A stretch of 64,000 bases of DNA. It comes from HGM04593 sp045636545 (lineage in GTDB: Bacteria > Bacteroidota > Bacteroidia > Bacteroidales > Bacteroidaceae). The notes under the pieces are model-generated. The model saw only the letters and a program-made list of their open reading frames with translations, did no database searches and was not told the DNA's origin. The number at the start of each line of letters is the position of its first letter. Position 1 is the first letter of the stretch. This document shows, piece by piece, positions 33,774-43,038 of the stretch. The stretch is from assembly GCA_045636545.1 (NCBI GenBank), contig JAZTXR010000055.1, positions 10,840-74,839 on the forward strand. Reading direction: 5' to 3'. The position numbers and the translations under genes are program-made.

Positions 33774-34781
33774 TTACTTCTGTGGGTGTGCAATAAGGTA
33801 TTCTGCAATCTGCACTGCGTTGAGGGCTGCACCTTTCTTAATCTGGTCGCCTACAATCCACATGAGAATACCGTTGGGGTTTGTGATGTCCTTGCGTATG
33901 CGACCAACGTATACGGGGTCCTGGCCTGCAAGGAACAGTGGCATGGGGTAAATCTTCTCCTCGGGGCTGTCCATGAGTATGAGGCCCTCGCCTTCGGCAA
34001 TGGCACAACGTACTTCTTCAACGCTCAATGGGCGCTCTGTCTCAATCCACAATGACTGTGAGTGTGAACGCAACGCAGGGACGCGTACGCACTGTGCGCT
34101 CACCTCAATGTCGCTGTGCATGATTTTGCGTGTCTCGTTGTACATCTTCATCTCCTCCTTTGTGTAGCCGTTGTCGGTGAAGACGTCAATCTGTGGAATT
34201 ACGTTGAATGCAAGCTGGTATGCGAACTTCTCCACTGTGGGCTCCTCGCCTGCAAGCACCTGGCGGTACTGCTCATATAGCTCGGCCATAGCCGCTGCGC
34301 CTGCGCCGCTGGCTGCCTGGTAGGTCGATGAGTGAACGCGCTTTATGTGCGAGAGGTTCTCAATGGCCTTCAGGGCAACAACCATCTGTATTGTTGTGCA
34401 GTTGGGGTTTGCGATTATGTTACGTGGGCGGTTGTAGGCATCGGTGGGGTTTACCTCGGGTACAACAAGGGGTACATTGCTGTCCATGCGGAATGCGCTC
34501 GAGTTGTCAATCATCACTGTGCCGTGCTTTGTGATGGTGTCGGCGAACTCCTTTGAGACACTGCCGCCGGCCGATACAAAGGCATAGTCAACACCCTGGA
34601 AATCGTCGTTGTGCTTCAGTTCCTTGACCACATAGTCTACACCGCGATAGTTGTAAACCTGGCCTGCACTGCGAGCCGAGCCAAAGAGCACCAGCTCGTC
34701 AAAAGGGAAATTTCTCTCGTCGAGCACGCGAAGGAACTCCTGTCCTACCGCTCCGCTGACACCTACGATTGCTATTTTCAT
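33774..34781 (-). CDS. asd: Aspartate-semialdehyde dehydrogenase
   Basis: 335 residues from ATG 34781. The longer frame would add nine residues before the Rossmann start MKIAIVGVSGAVGQEFL. The catalytic cysteine is in NPNCTTIQ and the active-site histidine in the RVPALRSHSQ stretch. The enzyme reduces aspartyl phosphate to the semialdehyde, the branch point to lysine, diaminopimelate, threonine and methionine. The -7 box TAAATTTG (minus strand, 34806-34813) lies about 25 bases upstream. It diverges from tcdA. Confidence 0.96.
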   Translation of the reverse strand: MKIAIVGVSGAVGQEFLRVLDERNFPFDELVLFGSARSAGQVYNYRGVDYVVKELKHNDDFQGVDYAFVSAGGSVSKEFADTITKHGTVMIDNSSAFRMDSNVPLVVPEVNPTDAYNRPRNIIANPNCTTIQMVVALKAIENLSHIKRVHSSTYQAASGAGAAAMAELYEQYRQVLAGEEPTVEKFAYQLAFNVIPQIDVFTDNGYTKEEMKMYNETRKIMHSDIEVSAQCVRVPALRSHSQSLWIETERPLSVEEVRCAIAEGEGLILMDSPEEKIYPMPLFLAGQDPVYVGRIRKDITNPNGILMWIVGDQIKKGAALNAVQIAEYLIAHPQK

Positions 34782-34893
34782 AATTTGTTGATAGTTTGTT
34801 GTCTGCAAATTTACTTAAAATTTGTATTATATGCCCGCCGCTATGCTATTTTTTTGTACTTTCGCTACAGGAAATGTAAAATAGAGCGGTTTT

Positions 34894-35601
34894 ATGGCTG
34901 AAAATTGGTTGCAACGCGGCGAGTTGCTGTTGGGTGAGGAGAGGCAGATGAGGCTTGGCAATGCCTGTGTGCTTGTCGTTGGGCTTGGTGGTGTAGGCTC
35001 TTGGGCTGCCGAGATGTTGTGCCGTGCCGGAGTGGGTGCTTTCACTCTTGTCGATGCCGATGTGGTCGATGTCACCAACGTCAACCGTCAGATGCCGGCA
35101 CTTGCATCTACCGTGGGGCAACCGAAATGCGATGTTGTCGCTGCGCGCCTGCGCGCCATAAACCCCGCTGTGCAGCTGGTTGTCAAACAGCAGTTCATAA
35201 CACCCGAGAATGTTGCGCAACTGCTCGATGAACGGCACTTTGACTTTGTTGTCGATGCCATTGACACCCTCGACCCCAAGTGTGCGCTCATACGTGAGTG
35301 CTGGCAGCGTGGCCTTAAGATAATTTCCAGTATGGGTGCCGGTGCAAAGTGTGACCTTGCGGCCATACGCAGCAGTGAACTGTGGAAGACCGAACACTGC
35401 ACTCTTGCAAAGAATGTGCGCCGCCAATTGCGCGATGCGCGCGGCAGGCACAAATTACCAGTGATTTTCAGTGCCGAGGAGCCGCGCCGCGATGCCATAC
35501 GCCCCAATCCCGCGGGCGGCAAGCCCATCATCGGTTCGCTCGGCTATTTTACGGCAGCCTTCGGTTGCTACATTGCAGAATATGTAATAAAGGAGATATG
35601 A
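34894..35601 (+). CDS. tcdA: tRNA threonylcarbamoyladenosine dehydratase, TcdA/CsdL family
   Basis: 235 residues of the ThiF/E1-like fold. GLGGVGSWAAEMLCRAGVG is the nucleotide-binding start. LVDADVVDVTNVNRQ and the SSMGAGAKCDLAAIR region fit TcdA rather than ThiF or MoeB. It adenylates t6A37 in tRNA and cyclises it. The last four bases overlap the lolD start, preceded by an AAAGGAG sequence. Confidence 0.9.
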   Translation: MAENWLQRGELLLGEERQMRLGNACVLVVGLGGVGSWAAEMLCRAGVGAFTLVDADVVDVTNVNRQMPALASTVGQPKCDVVAARLRAINPAVQLVVKQQFITPENVAQLLDERHFDFVVDAIDTLDPKCALIRECWQRGLKIISSMGAGAKCDLAAIRSSELWKTEHCTLAKNVRRQLRDARGRHKLPVIFSAEEPRRDAIRPNPAGGKPIIGSLGYFTAAFGCYIAEYVIKEI

Positions 35602-36269
35602 TTCAGATAGAACGGTTGACAAAGAATTTCGGCGACCTGCAGGTGCTCAAGGGTGTCGACCTCACCATTGAAAAGGGCGAGGTAATAAGCATTGTGGGTT
35701 CAAGCGGCGCCGGAAAGACAACGCTTCTGCAGCTCATAGGCACTCTCGACAAGCCCACAAGCGGTACCATCCGTTTCAACGGCGAGGATTTGGGGCGTTT
35801 GAGCAGCAAGCGCCTGGCGGCATTCCGCAACAGACACATAGGTTTCGTGTTCCAGTTCCACCAGTTGTTGCCCGAGTTCACGGCACTCGAGAACATCGTC
35901 ATTCCCGCGCTCATTGCAGGGCGCAAGAAGACCGAGGCCGAGGCCGAGGCCATGCAACTGCTGCAGGTGATGGGGCTCGAGGAGCGCGCCCATCACAAGC
36001 CTGCCGAGATGTCGGGTGGTGAGAACCAACGTGTTGCAGTTGCACGTGCACTCATAAACCACCCCGATGTAGTGCTTGCCGACGAACCGTCGGGCAGCCT
36101 CGACACCAGGAACAAGGAGGAACTGCACAAACTGTTCTTTGACCTGCGCGACCGCTATGGCCAGACATTCGTCATAGTGACACATGATGAGGCTCTCGCA
36201 TCATACACCGACCGCACCCTGCACATGGTGGATGGCGTTATACAGGACTGTGTTGTTAAAAAGAGTTAA
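35598..36269 (+). CDS. lolD: LolD-like lipoprotein-releasing ABC transporter ATPase
   Basis: 223 residues from ATG 35598. The longer upstream part of the frame lies inside tcdA. Motifs are Walker A GSSGAGKT, Q-loop FVFQFHQLLPEFTALEN, signature MSGGENQRVAVARAL and Walker B VVLADEPSGSLD. The QLLPEFTALEN stretch is typical of LolD/MacB-type ATPases. It powers release of lipoproteins from the inner membrane. The membrane partner LolC/E is not adjacent. MacB-type function is a possible alternative. Confidence 0.88.
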   Translation: MIQIERLTKNFGDLQVLKGVDLTIEKGEVISIVGSSGAGKTTLLQLIGTLDKPTSGTIRFNGEDLGRLSSKRLAAFRNRHIGFVFQFHQLLPEFTALENIVIPALIAGRKKTEAEAEAMQLLQVMGLEERAHHKPAEMSGGENQRVAVARALINHPDVVLADEPSGSLDTRNKEELHKLFFDLRDRYGQTFVIVTHDEALASYTDRTLHMVDGVIQDCVVKKS

Positions 36270-36421
36270 ATTGAGGAGTGCTGTTTTTACATTCTGCCCG
36301 CTTTTTCGTCAAATATACGGATGATGGGTCAATAGCCCGTTGTTTTTCAATGTTTGTCTCTACGGCTTCTGCTTATGCAGAGGCCGTACTTGCAAAGGAA
36401 ATTCTTAAAAAACATATAACG

Positions 36422-36955
36422 ATGAAAAAGATTCTACTTTGCATTGTTGCCACAATGTTCGCGACAATGACTTTTGCGCAGCACCATGGTGCTCCACAGC
36501 ACAGGCAGCGTGAGTTCAACCCCGAGGAGATGGCGCAGCGCCAGACAATGCGCCTGCACCAGGCGCTGCAGCTCGACTCTATTCAGATGCAGGCCGTTTT
36601 TCTCATCAATTATGCCGATGCCCTTACAATGCAGGACAGCATGAAGGTGCGCCGTGAGCGAATGGAGAAGATGCGTGCCGAGGGCAAGAGACTCGAGCGT
36701 GTGCAGCCGTCCGAGGAGCAGATGAAGGCAATGATGGAACTTAGGAAACAGCGCGAGGAGGTGCGCAACGAGCAGATGCAGCAGATTCTCACTCCCGAGC
36801 AGTATGAGAAGTACCTGAAGCTGCAGCAGGAGCAGCGCAACAGAATGTTGCAGATGCGCGGCAAGCGCGGTCAGGACCGTTCCGGCGGCCGTCCAGGTGG
36901 ACGAGGTGGTCGTCCCGGTGGCGCACCACGCGGTGAGAGAATGCCGATGGAGTAA
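36422..36955 (+). CDS. DUF4890-family secreted protein, Spy/CpxP-like
   Basis: 177 residues from ATG 36422, with a signal peptide (MKKILLCIVATMFATMTFAQ). The mature part is helical, rich in Q, M, R and E, and resembles the LTxxQ pattern of CpxP/Spy chaperones: LHQALQLDSIQMQAVF and QQILTPEQYEKYLKLQQEQR. The C-terminus is a disordered GGRPGG-rich tail. DUF4890 proteins are common in Bacteroidales and may bind envelope proteins under stress, but no function is proven. An in-frame start at 36278 would put the signal peptide inside the protein. Confidence 0.8.
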   Translation: MKKILLCIVATMFATMTFAQHHGAPQHRQREFNPEEMAQRQTMRLHQALQLDSIQMQAVFLINYADALTMQDSMKVRRERMEKMRAEGKRLERVQPSEEQMKAMMELRKQREEVRNEQMQQILTPEQYEKYLKLQQEQRNRMLQMRGKRGQDRSGGRPGGRGGRPGGAPRGERMPME

Positions 36956-36973
36956 TATTTGATTCTTGTTTAA

Positions 36974-37010
36974 GACCTCCGCAACACACTCTATGTGCAT
37001 TGCGGAGGTC
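36974..37010 (+). terminator. Terminator after the DUF4890 gene
   Basis: An 11-bp GC-rich stem (36974-36984 and 37000-37010) is followed by GTTTGCGTTC. Confidence 0.65.
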
Positions 37011-37117
37011 GTTTGCGTTCTATAAGCCGCAGAATTTGCGGCCAACAAGGCGTAAATTGCAATTCATTGACTTCTTTTTTGCCATTCGTCAAAAAAACAG
37101 TGTTCTTTAAGATAGAC

Positions 37118-37149
37118 TTTGCAGCATTCTGTGTAATTTATTATCTTCG
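37118..37149 (+). promoter_or_regulatory. Promoter for the ABC-F gene
   Basis: TTTG (37118-37121), 20 bases, TATCTTCG (37142-37149). The palindromic repeat at 37182-37249 then falls inside the leader. Confidence 0.65.
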
Positions 37150-37181
37150 CGGGCGAAATGACAAGATATAATATGGCTGTT

Positions 37182-37249
37182 TGTCATTCCGAACCTTGTG
37201 TGAGGAATCTCAGAAACATTGAGATATCTCACTTTTGTTCGATATGACA
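37182..37249. repeat. Short palindromic repeat, family 2, copy 2
   Basis: TGTCATTCCGAAC, then CTTGTGTGAGGAATCTC, and GAGATATCTCAC...GTTCGATATGACA at the right end. This is the reverse complement of the copy at 31572-31644, with few differences. It lies 20 bases before the ABC-F start. Confidence 0.7.
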
Positions 37250-37269
37250 TATTATCAAATAAAAGACTC

Positions 37270-39141
37270 ATGGCAATAGACCTGCAGATAGAGAATGTAT
37301 CAAAGAGTTTCGGTGAGCTTGTGCTTTTCAGTGACATATCATTCACCGTCGAGGAGCGCCAGCGCATAGGCCTCATTGCGTGCAATGGTAAGGGAAAGAG
37401 CACGCTGTTGAAGATTATAGCCGGCGAGGAGCCGCTCGACAGCGGCAAAATCACTCTGCGCGGTGGCGTTAGGGTGGGGTATCTTGAACAGGAACCCGAT
37501 TTTGACCCTGCGCTCACCGTCATAGAAGCTTGCTTGCAGCGCAACAGCGAAAAGGCGGGCGTGATTGCGCGTTACGAGGAGGCGCTTGAGAGCGGCGACC
37601 ACGCTGCACTACAGCGCCTGATGGAGGAGATGGACCGCCTAGAGGCATGGGACTATGAGACACGCGCAAAGCAGGTGCTCACGAAACTTAAGATAGAGAA
37701 GTTCAACCAACCGATAAAGGAGCTTTCGGGCGGCCAGAGGAAACGCGTGGCGCTGGCATCGGTGCTCATCGACGAGCCGCAGCTGATGATTCTTGACGAG
37801 CCTACCAACCACCTTGACCTTGAGATGGTGGAGTGGCTGGAGGAGTATCTCTCGCGCCTCAGCGGCAGCCTGCTAATGGTTACCCATGACCGCTATTTCC
37901 TCGACAATGTCTGCAACGAGATTATTGAGATTGACGACCGTCGGGTCTATCGCTACAAGGGCAACTACAGCTACTTCCTGCAAAAGCGCGAGGAGCGTCT
38001 GCAGAACCTTGCGGCCGAGACTGCCCGCGCGCGTAACCTGTTGCGCACCGAGCTCGAGTGGATGCGCCGTCAGCCCCAGGCACGCGCCCACAAGGCAAAA
38101 TATCGCATAGATGCGTTCTACAAACTGGAGGAGAAGGCGGCTGCAATGCGCGACGACAGCAAGGTGTCGCTCGAGATAAAGTCGCAATACATCGGTAATA
38201 AAATATTTGTGCTCAATCACTTGTCGAAGGCGTTCGATGACCGGGTAATCACAAAGGATTTCACCTACACCTTCGCGCGTTACGAGAAACTGGGCATCGT
38301 GGGCAATAACGGCACCGGCAAGTCCACATTCATCAAGATGCTGTTGGGGCGTGTTGCGCCCGACAGCGGTACGGTCGACGTGGGCGAGACGGTGAAGTGG
38401 GGCTATTACAGCCAGGATGGTCTTGCGTTCAACGAGCAGATGAAGGTGATTGATGTGGTAAAGGATATTGCCGAGGTAATCCCCGTGGCGGGCAAGATGC
38501 TCACCGCATCGCAGTTCCTGCAGCACTTCCTCTTTACTCCCGAGAAACAGCATAACTATGTCTACAAACTGAGCGGTGGCGAGAAACGTCGTCTCTATCT
38601 GTGCACGGTGCTTATGTCGAACCCCAACTTCCTTGTGCTCGACGAGCCTACCAACGATCTCGATATCGAGACCCTGCAGATACTTGAGGAGTATCTGCGC
38701 GACTTCAAGGGCTGTGTTATTGTGGTGAGCCACGACCGTTACTTCATGGATAAGGTTGTTGACCACATTTTTGTGTTCAATGGAGGTGGTGACATCAAGG
38801 ATTTCCCGGGTAACTACACCGATTGGCGCGACTGGCGCGAGGAGGAGAAGGCCGCTGCGGCGGCACAGGCTGCGGCAAAAGCAGCAAAGGATAACGCTCC
38901 CAAGCAGAGCTACCGCGTGGAGACGAAGCGCAAGCTGTCGTTCAAGGAACGCAAGGAGTATGAGGCTCTTGAGGTTGAGATTATGGAACTTGAGGAGGAA
39001 AAGAACGCCATTGAACAGGCGCTGTGCAGCGGCACGCTCGGCAATGATGAACTGGTTGCAAAATCGCGCCGCATACAGGATGTCATTGCACTCATTGACG
39101 AAAAGACAATGCGCTGGCTCGAGCTGAGCGAATTCGCGTAA
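37270..39141 (+). CDS. ABC-F family ATPase (Uup/EttA-like)
   Basis: 623 residues from ATG 37270. The 17 residues before it in the frame come from the repeat. There are two ABC domains. Walker A sequences are CNGKGKSTLL and GNNGTGKSTFI, and signatures are LSGGQRKRVALA and LSGGEKRRLYL. A long charged inter-domain linker (ABC_tran_Xtn, LEWMRRQPQARAHKAKYRI) and a C-terminal coiled coil (YEALEVEIMELEEEKNAIEQAL) follow. There is no membrane domain. ABC-F proteins act on ribosomes. The Uup-type coiled coil suggests a housekeeping role, though resistance proteins belong to the same family. Confidence 0.9.
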   Translation: MAIDLQIENVSKSFGELVLFSDISFTVEERQRIGLIACNGKGKSTLLKIIAGEEPLDSGKITLRGGVRVGYLEQEPDFDPALTVIEACLQRNSEKAGVIARYEEALESGDHAALQRLMEEMDRLEAWDYETRAKQVLTKLKIEKFNQPIKELSGGQRKRVALASVLIDEPQLMILDEPTNHLDLEMVEWLEEYLSRLSGSLLMVTHDRYFLDNVCNEIIEIDDRRVYRYKGNYSYFLQKREERLQNLAAETARARNLLRTELEWMRRQPQARAHKAKYRIDAFYKLEEKAAAMRDDSKVSLEIKSQYIGNKIFVLNHLSKAFDDRVITKDFTYTFARYEKLGIVGNNGTGKSTFIKMLLGRVAPDSGTVDVGETVKWGYYSQDGLAFNEQMKVIDVVKDIAEVIPVAGKMLTASQFLQHFLFTPEKQHNYVYKLSGGEKRRLYLCTVLMSNPNFLVLDEPTNDLDIETLQILEEYLRDFKGCVIVVSHDRYFMDKVVDHIFVFNGGGDIKDFPGNYTDWRDWREEEKAAAAAQAAAKAAKDNAPKQSYRVETKRKLSFKERKEYEALEVEIMELEEEKNAIEQALCSGTLGNDELVAKSRRIQDVIALIDEKTMRWLELSEFA

Positions 39142-39235
39142 CAAGCTGAAAAGTGAAAACGGAAAGGTGAAAGCTGCGATAGGTATACAAACTTTTTCCT
39201 GTTTGCAATAACTTGCGCTTTTTTGCGTTATATTA

Positions 39236-39423
39236 AGAAGTTGTTAAATTTCTTTCAAAAATATATTTGCATTATGCGCGAGTCGTGCTTGTCTTTTTAT
39301 GTTCTTTTTTGCCTGTTTTCCCCTTTTTCGCAGTTGCATAGTCCACTATGCGCCTTTGAAAAATGAAAAAACATTCTAAAAAAGACCTATAAAAATTTCA
39401 AGGACATAAATTAAACAACTTCT
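39236..39423. mobile_element. MITE-like palindromic element, full copy B (opposite orientation to copy A)
   Basis: Terminal inverted repeats of 16 bases (39236-39251 and 39408-39423, one mismatch) begin AGAAGTTGTT. When reverse-complemented, the interior aligns closely with copy A (22149-22337), including GAATGTTTTTT, GGCGCATAG and the GAACATAAAAA block. It ends five bases before the next ATG. The remainder of the gap (39142-39235) shows nothing else. Confidence 0.7.
39241..39269 (+). promoter_or_regulatory. Promoter inside the left end of element copy B
   Basis: TTG (39241-39243), 18 bases, TATATTTG (39262-39269) fits the Bacteroidetes consensus. It could drive the downstream PorT-like gene. 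Confidence 0.4.
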
Positions 39424-39427
39424 TTGG

Positions 39428-40129
39428 ATGAAAAGAACCGTTACATATATTTTGCTGCTGTTGTTGCCGCTGTTTGCGGTGGCGCAGGAACGTAAGGTGC
39501 AGAACAAACCGTATATCGATTACCGCCGTCTGCACTATGGCTTCTTCATCGGTACGCACATGCAGGATATGGAGTTTGTGAACAATGGCTTTGTTACCGA
39601 AAACGGCGAGAGCTGGTTTGCCGACATTGCAACCTACAATCCTGGTTTCAGCGTTGGCGTGCTTGCCGACCTTAGGCTGAACACCTATATGGCGTTGCGC
39701 GCAATTCCCACAATGCACTTCGGGCAGAACATAGTCCGTTTCCGTGAGCAGCAGAGTGGCGAGACGTCGAAGCAGTCGGTGAAAACGACATATATTGCAG
39801 TTCCTGTTCACGTTAAATTCGCGGCCGAGCGTTTCAACAACTACCGTCCATACGTGACGGCTGGTGTAAGCCCCATGTGGAACCTTACGGTCAAGAAACA
39901 ACAGCAACTTTTGCTGCGTAAATTTGATTTCATGATTGAGGTCGGTGTGGGCTGCGACTTCTATCTGCCCTTCTTCAAGCTGATTCCCGAGCTGAAGTTC
40001 TCGTTCAGCCCGCTCAATGTGCTCAAGAAAGAGCGTAATGACCTGCTTGATGCCAACTATCTAAAATTCACGCAGTCGGTCGACAGGGTTACGAGCAAGA
40101 TGATAACATTGTCGCTTTATTTCGAGTAA
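39428..40129 (+). CDS. PorT-like outer-membrane beta-barrel protein
   Basis: 233 residues with a signal peptide (MKRTVTYILLLLLPLFAVAQ). The start of the mature part (PYIDYRRLHYGFFIGTHMQDMEF) and the eight-strand barrel pattern match the PorT family, known from the type IX secretion system but also found in Bacteroidales that lack that system. The last strand ends in phenylalanine-glutamate. It is preceded by element copy B and followed 12 bases later by a YqiA-like gene. A secretion role is not shown here. Confidence 0.72.
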   Translation: MKRTVTYILLLLLPLFAVAQERKVQNKPYIDYRRLHYGFFIGTHMQDMEFVNNGFVTENGESWFADIATYNPGFSVGVLADLRLNTYMALRAIPTMHFGQNIVRFREQQSGETSKQSVKTTYIAVPVHVKFAAERFNNYRPYVTAGVSPMWNLTVKKQQQLLLRKFDFMIEVGVGCDFYLPFFKLIPELKFSFSPLNVLKKERNDLLDANYLKFTQSVDRVTSKMITLSLYFE

Positions 40130-40141
40130 AAACATTTTCTT

Positions 40142-40735
40142 ATGGGTGAAATGCGTAAAATGATGTATGTCCACGGCTTTGCATCGTCGGGCAGTTCGGG
40201 AACCGTGATGAACCTCCGTCGCAGTCTCCCTGGTTGGCGTGTCATTGCCCCCGATTTGCCGGTCGACCCTTTTGAGACGCTTGAGCTGCTGCGCACAATT
40301 GTAAAGGAGGAGCAACCCGAGATTGTCGTGGGTACTTCAATGGGTGGAATGTACGCCCAGCAATTGTGGGGTGTGCCACGCATTGTGGTGAACCCGTCGT
40401 TCGAGATGTCGCGCTCGTTGCTTTTTGGCAAGATGGGGCGCAACAAGTATATGTCAAAACGTAAGGACGGTGCAACCGAGTTTCGCATTGACAAAGCTGT
40501 GTTGGAGCGTTTCAAAGAGATGGAGAAGCATCAGTTCGATGGCATTACCGATGACGAGAAACAGCTTGTCGTGGGGCTTTTTGGCGACAAGGACCCCGTT
40601 GTACATTTCTACCCCTTGATGGCCGGGCTCTATGGCGAGGAGCGCTGCCGCTGGTTCAACGGTGAGCACCGCCTCAATGACAAGGTTGTAGATAAGGTTC
40701 TGCTGCCGCTCATAAAGGAGATGGTGGGGATGTGA
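40142..40735 (+). CDS. YqiA-like alpha/beta-hydrolase (esterase)
   Basis: 197 residues. A short alpha/beta-hydrolase with the oxyanion motif YVHGFASSGSSGT, the nucleophile in VGTSMGGMYAQ (Ser66) and a C-terminal histidine in GEHRLND. This compact, lid-less form is typical of the YqiA/UPF0227 group of esterases. The natural substrate is unknown. It is cytoplasmic, with no signal peptide. It probably shares a transcript with the PorT-like gene. Confidence 0.78.
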   Translation: MGEMRKMMYVHGFASSGSSGTVMNLRRSLPGWRVIAPDLPVDPFETLELLRTIVKEEQPEIVVGTSMGGMYAQQLWGVPRIVVNPSFEMSRSLLFGKMGRNKYMSKRKDGATEFRIDKAVLERFKEMEKHQFDGITDDEKQLVVGLFGDKDPVVHFYPLMAGLYGEERCRWFNGEHRLNDKVVDKVLLPLIKEMVGM

Positions 40736-40800
40736 AATATTAAAGGTAAATGATCTTAACCTTTTAACACTCGCCAAGCGGTTTTTATGCTTTTTTTTGC

Positions 40801-40808
40801 TATCTTCG
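40801..40808 (+). promoter_or_regulatory. Promoter -7 box for the TonB-dependent receptor
   Basis: TATCTTCG, 20 bases before the apparent TTG start, so the leader would be very short. No clear -33 box. Confidence 0.4.
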
Positions 40809-40828
40809 CGTTCAATTAATGAACGACA

Positions 40829-43033
40829 TTGAATCTTTTATTCTCCATACTCGCACTGCTTGTGTCACCGGTTGAACCTGTCGATTCGGTGCTGCCGTCG
40901 ATTGACATTGTCTCGTCTGTGAAGATATCCGATGAGGATGCGGGTGCGTATTCATCGACCTCACTGCGCCGCGTGGAATTGGAGAACCGTCACCTGACAT
41001 CCGTCAAGGAACTGTCGGTGCTTGCACCCAATTTCTATCAGCCCGACTATGGCTCGCGCATGACATCGTCGATGTATGTGCGTGGCTTCGGCTCGCGCAT
41101 AGACCAGCCCGTGGTGGGAATGAACATCGATGGCGTGCCGGTGATGAACAAGAACAGCTACGATTTTGAACTCTTTGATATTGACCGCATTCAGGTGATG
41201 CGTGGTGCGCAGGGCTTGCTTTTCGGGCGCAACACCTCGGGCGGGGCAATGAACATCTACACTATGTCGCCGCTCGATTTTCAAGGAAAGCGCCTTGCCG
41301 TGGAGTATGGCACTGCGAACAATGTGCGTCTCAAGGCTTCGCATTATGCCAAGGTGGGTGACACTTTCGGTTGGGCAGTGGGTGTCATGTACAACCACAG
41401 CGACGGCTATTTCAAGAACCACGAACTGGGCAAGAACTGCGATGGCGGTGACAATGCCGCGCTGCGCCTGCGCCTGCAGTGGCAGCCGGGCGGCAACATG
41501 AGCATTGACAATACCCTCTCGGCCGGCTATGTGAGCGAGGGCGGTTGGGCATACGGCCATTACAATGTCTACAGGCAACAACTTGAGCCGGTTGCATATA
41601 ACGACGAGTGTTCCTACAAGCGCTTCAACCTCTCCGATGGTCTTGTAATCAAAAGGCGTTTCGACCGCATGACACTCTCGTCTGTCACAGGATATCAGTA
41701 TGTCGATGACCGTATGGAACTCGACAACGATTTTCTGCCGCTCGACTATTTCTCAATGGGGCAGTACCAGAAGGAACACTCCCTGACACAGGAGTTCGTT
41801 GTCAAGGCCGATGACTTGGGCGCTTTCAATCTTTTGGGCGGCGTGTTCGGCTTCTTCAAGCACAACAGGATGTCGGCACCTGTGCACTTTAAGCAGTATG
41901 GCATCGACAATCTCATACTCAAGAATGCCAACGAGAACTACTATTGGCTGCTCACGGGTGACAGGGAACTGTCGTTCGAAGAGGATGCCTTTACCATTCA
42001 CGACGATTTCACAATACCGGCAATGGGCGTTGCAGCCTTTGTGCAGGGTGGTCTCTCTTTAGGAGGTTTTGATGTCAAGGCCGGCCTGCGTGTCGATTAT
42101 GAATACTCCTCGATGAGCTACGACAGCCGTGCAACGGTGCGCTACAGTACATACAGGGATTTGCGCGACAGCAACGAACTGAACTCTGTTTTCAAGGGAA
42201 ACAGGGCTGTGGATGCGCTTGAGGTGTTGCCGAGCCTCTCTGTCTCATACGATGGCAGTTGGGGTAACGTCTATGCTTCGGCACGTAAAGGCTTCAAGTC
42301 CGGCGGCTTCAATACACAGCTCTTCTCCGATATTTTGCAAAGCAAGATGATTGGCGAGCTCATTGGCAACGACCAGGAGGCCGATGTGTCGTCTACGGTG
42401 TATCGCCCCGAGGAGAACTGGACATACGAACTGGGCGCGCACCTCTCGCCGCTTGCAAACGGAAACTTGGATATATCAGCCACGCTGTTTTATATAGGTT
42501 GCCGCAACCAGCAACTTACGGTCTTTCCGCAGGGAATGGGCACGGGGCGCATGATGTCCAATGCCGGCCGCTCGTTCAGCACCGGCGTGGAACTTGGTGC
42601 GCGTTATGTAGTCGGCGCCTTTACCATTGATGCGGGATTTGGCTACACACACGCCCGTTTCATTGAGTATAACCGCGGCGATGTGGATCTTGCCGGCAAG
42701 GCGTTGCCATACGCACCGCGCGAGACTTACTCTGCCAATATTGCCTATCGCATTCCCGTTCCGCGCAGTTTTGCAAACATCTTTGTGCTCAATGTTGGTT
42801 GGAACGGCGTTGGGCGCATATATTGGAACGAGGAGAACACGCTGTCGCAACCGTTCTATAGCCTGCTGTCGGCATCGCTTGTGTGGGAAAAAGGGCACTG
42901 GGGCGCATCGCTGTGGGGCAAGAACCTGCTGAATGAAAAGTACAATACGTTCTATTTCCGCTCAATAGGCAACGACTTCTTTGCGCAGGGCAAACCGTTG
43001 CATCTTGGAGTGTCATTTCATGTAAATTTATAA
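40829..43033 (+). CDS. TonB-dependent outer-membrane receptor
   Basis: 734 residues. A plug domain (MYVRGFGSRIDQPVVGMNIDGVPV, then DIDRIQVMRGAQGLLFGRNTSGGAMNI) and a 22-strand-type barrel ending in an aromatic strand (LHLGVSFHVNL) are clear. There is no N-terminal carboxypeptidase-like domain and no SusD partner, so it resembles siderophore/vitamin receptors more than SusC glycan receptors. The only in-frame start near the plug is TTG 40829, which yields an uncharged, short signal-like segment. An ATG at 40819 is in another frame. A sequencing or real frameshift near the start is possible. Confidence 0.85.
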   Translation: MNLLFSILALLVSPVEPVDSVLPSIDIVSSVKISDEDAGAYSSTSLRRVELENRHLTSVKELSVLAPNFYQPDYGSRMTSSMYVRGFGSRIDQPVVGMNIDGVPVMNKNSYDFELFDIDRIQVMRGAQGLLFGRNTSGGAMNIYTMSPLDFQGKRLAVEYGTANNVRLKASHYAKVGDTFGWAVGVMYNHSDGYFKNHELGKNCDGGDNAALRLRLQWQPGGNMSIDNTLSAGYVSEGGWAYGHYNVYRQQLEPVAYNDECSYKRFNLSDGLVIKRRFDRMTLSSVTGYQYVDDRMELDNDFLPLDYFSMGQYQKEHSLTQEFVVKADDLGAFNLLGGVFGFFKHNRMSAPVHFKQYGIDNLILKNANENYYWLLTGDRELSFEEDAFTIHDDFTIPAMGVAAFVQGGLSLGGFDVKAGLRVDYEYSSMSYDSRATVRYSTYRDLRDSNELNSVFKGNRAVDALEVLPSLSVSYDGSWGNVYASARKGFKSGGFNTQLFSDILQSKMIGELIGNDQEADVSSTVYRPEENWTYELGAHLSPLANGNLDISATLFYIGCRNQQLTVFPQGMGTGRMMSNAGRSFSTGVELGARYVVGAFTIDAGFGYTHARFIEYNRGDVDLAGKALPYAPRETYSANIAYRIPVPRSFANIFVLNVGWNGVGRIYWNEENTLSQPFYSLLSASLVWEKGHWGASLWGKNLLNEKYNTFYFRSIGNDFFAQGKPLHLGVSFHVNL

Positions 43034-43038
43034 AAACA

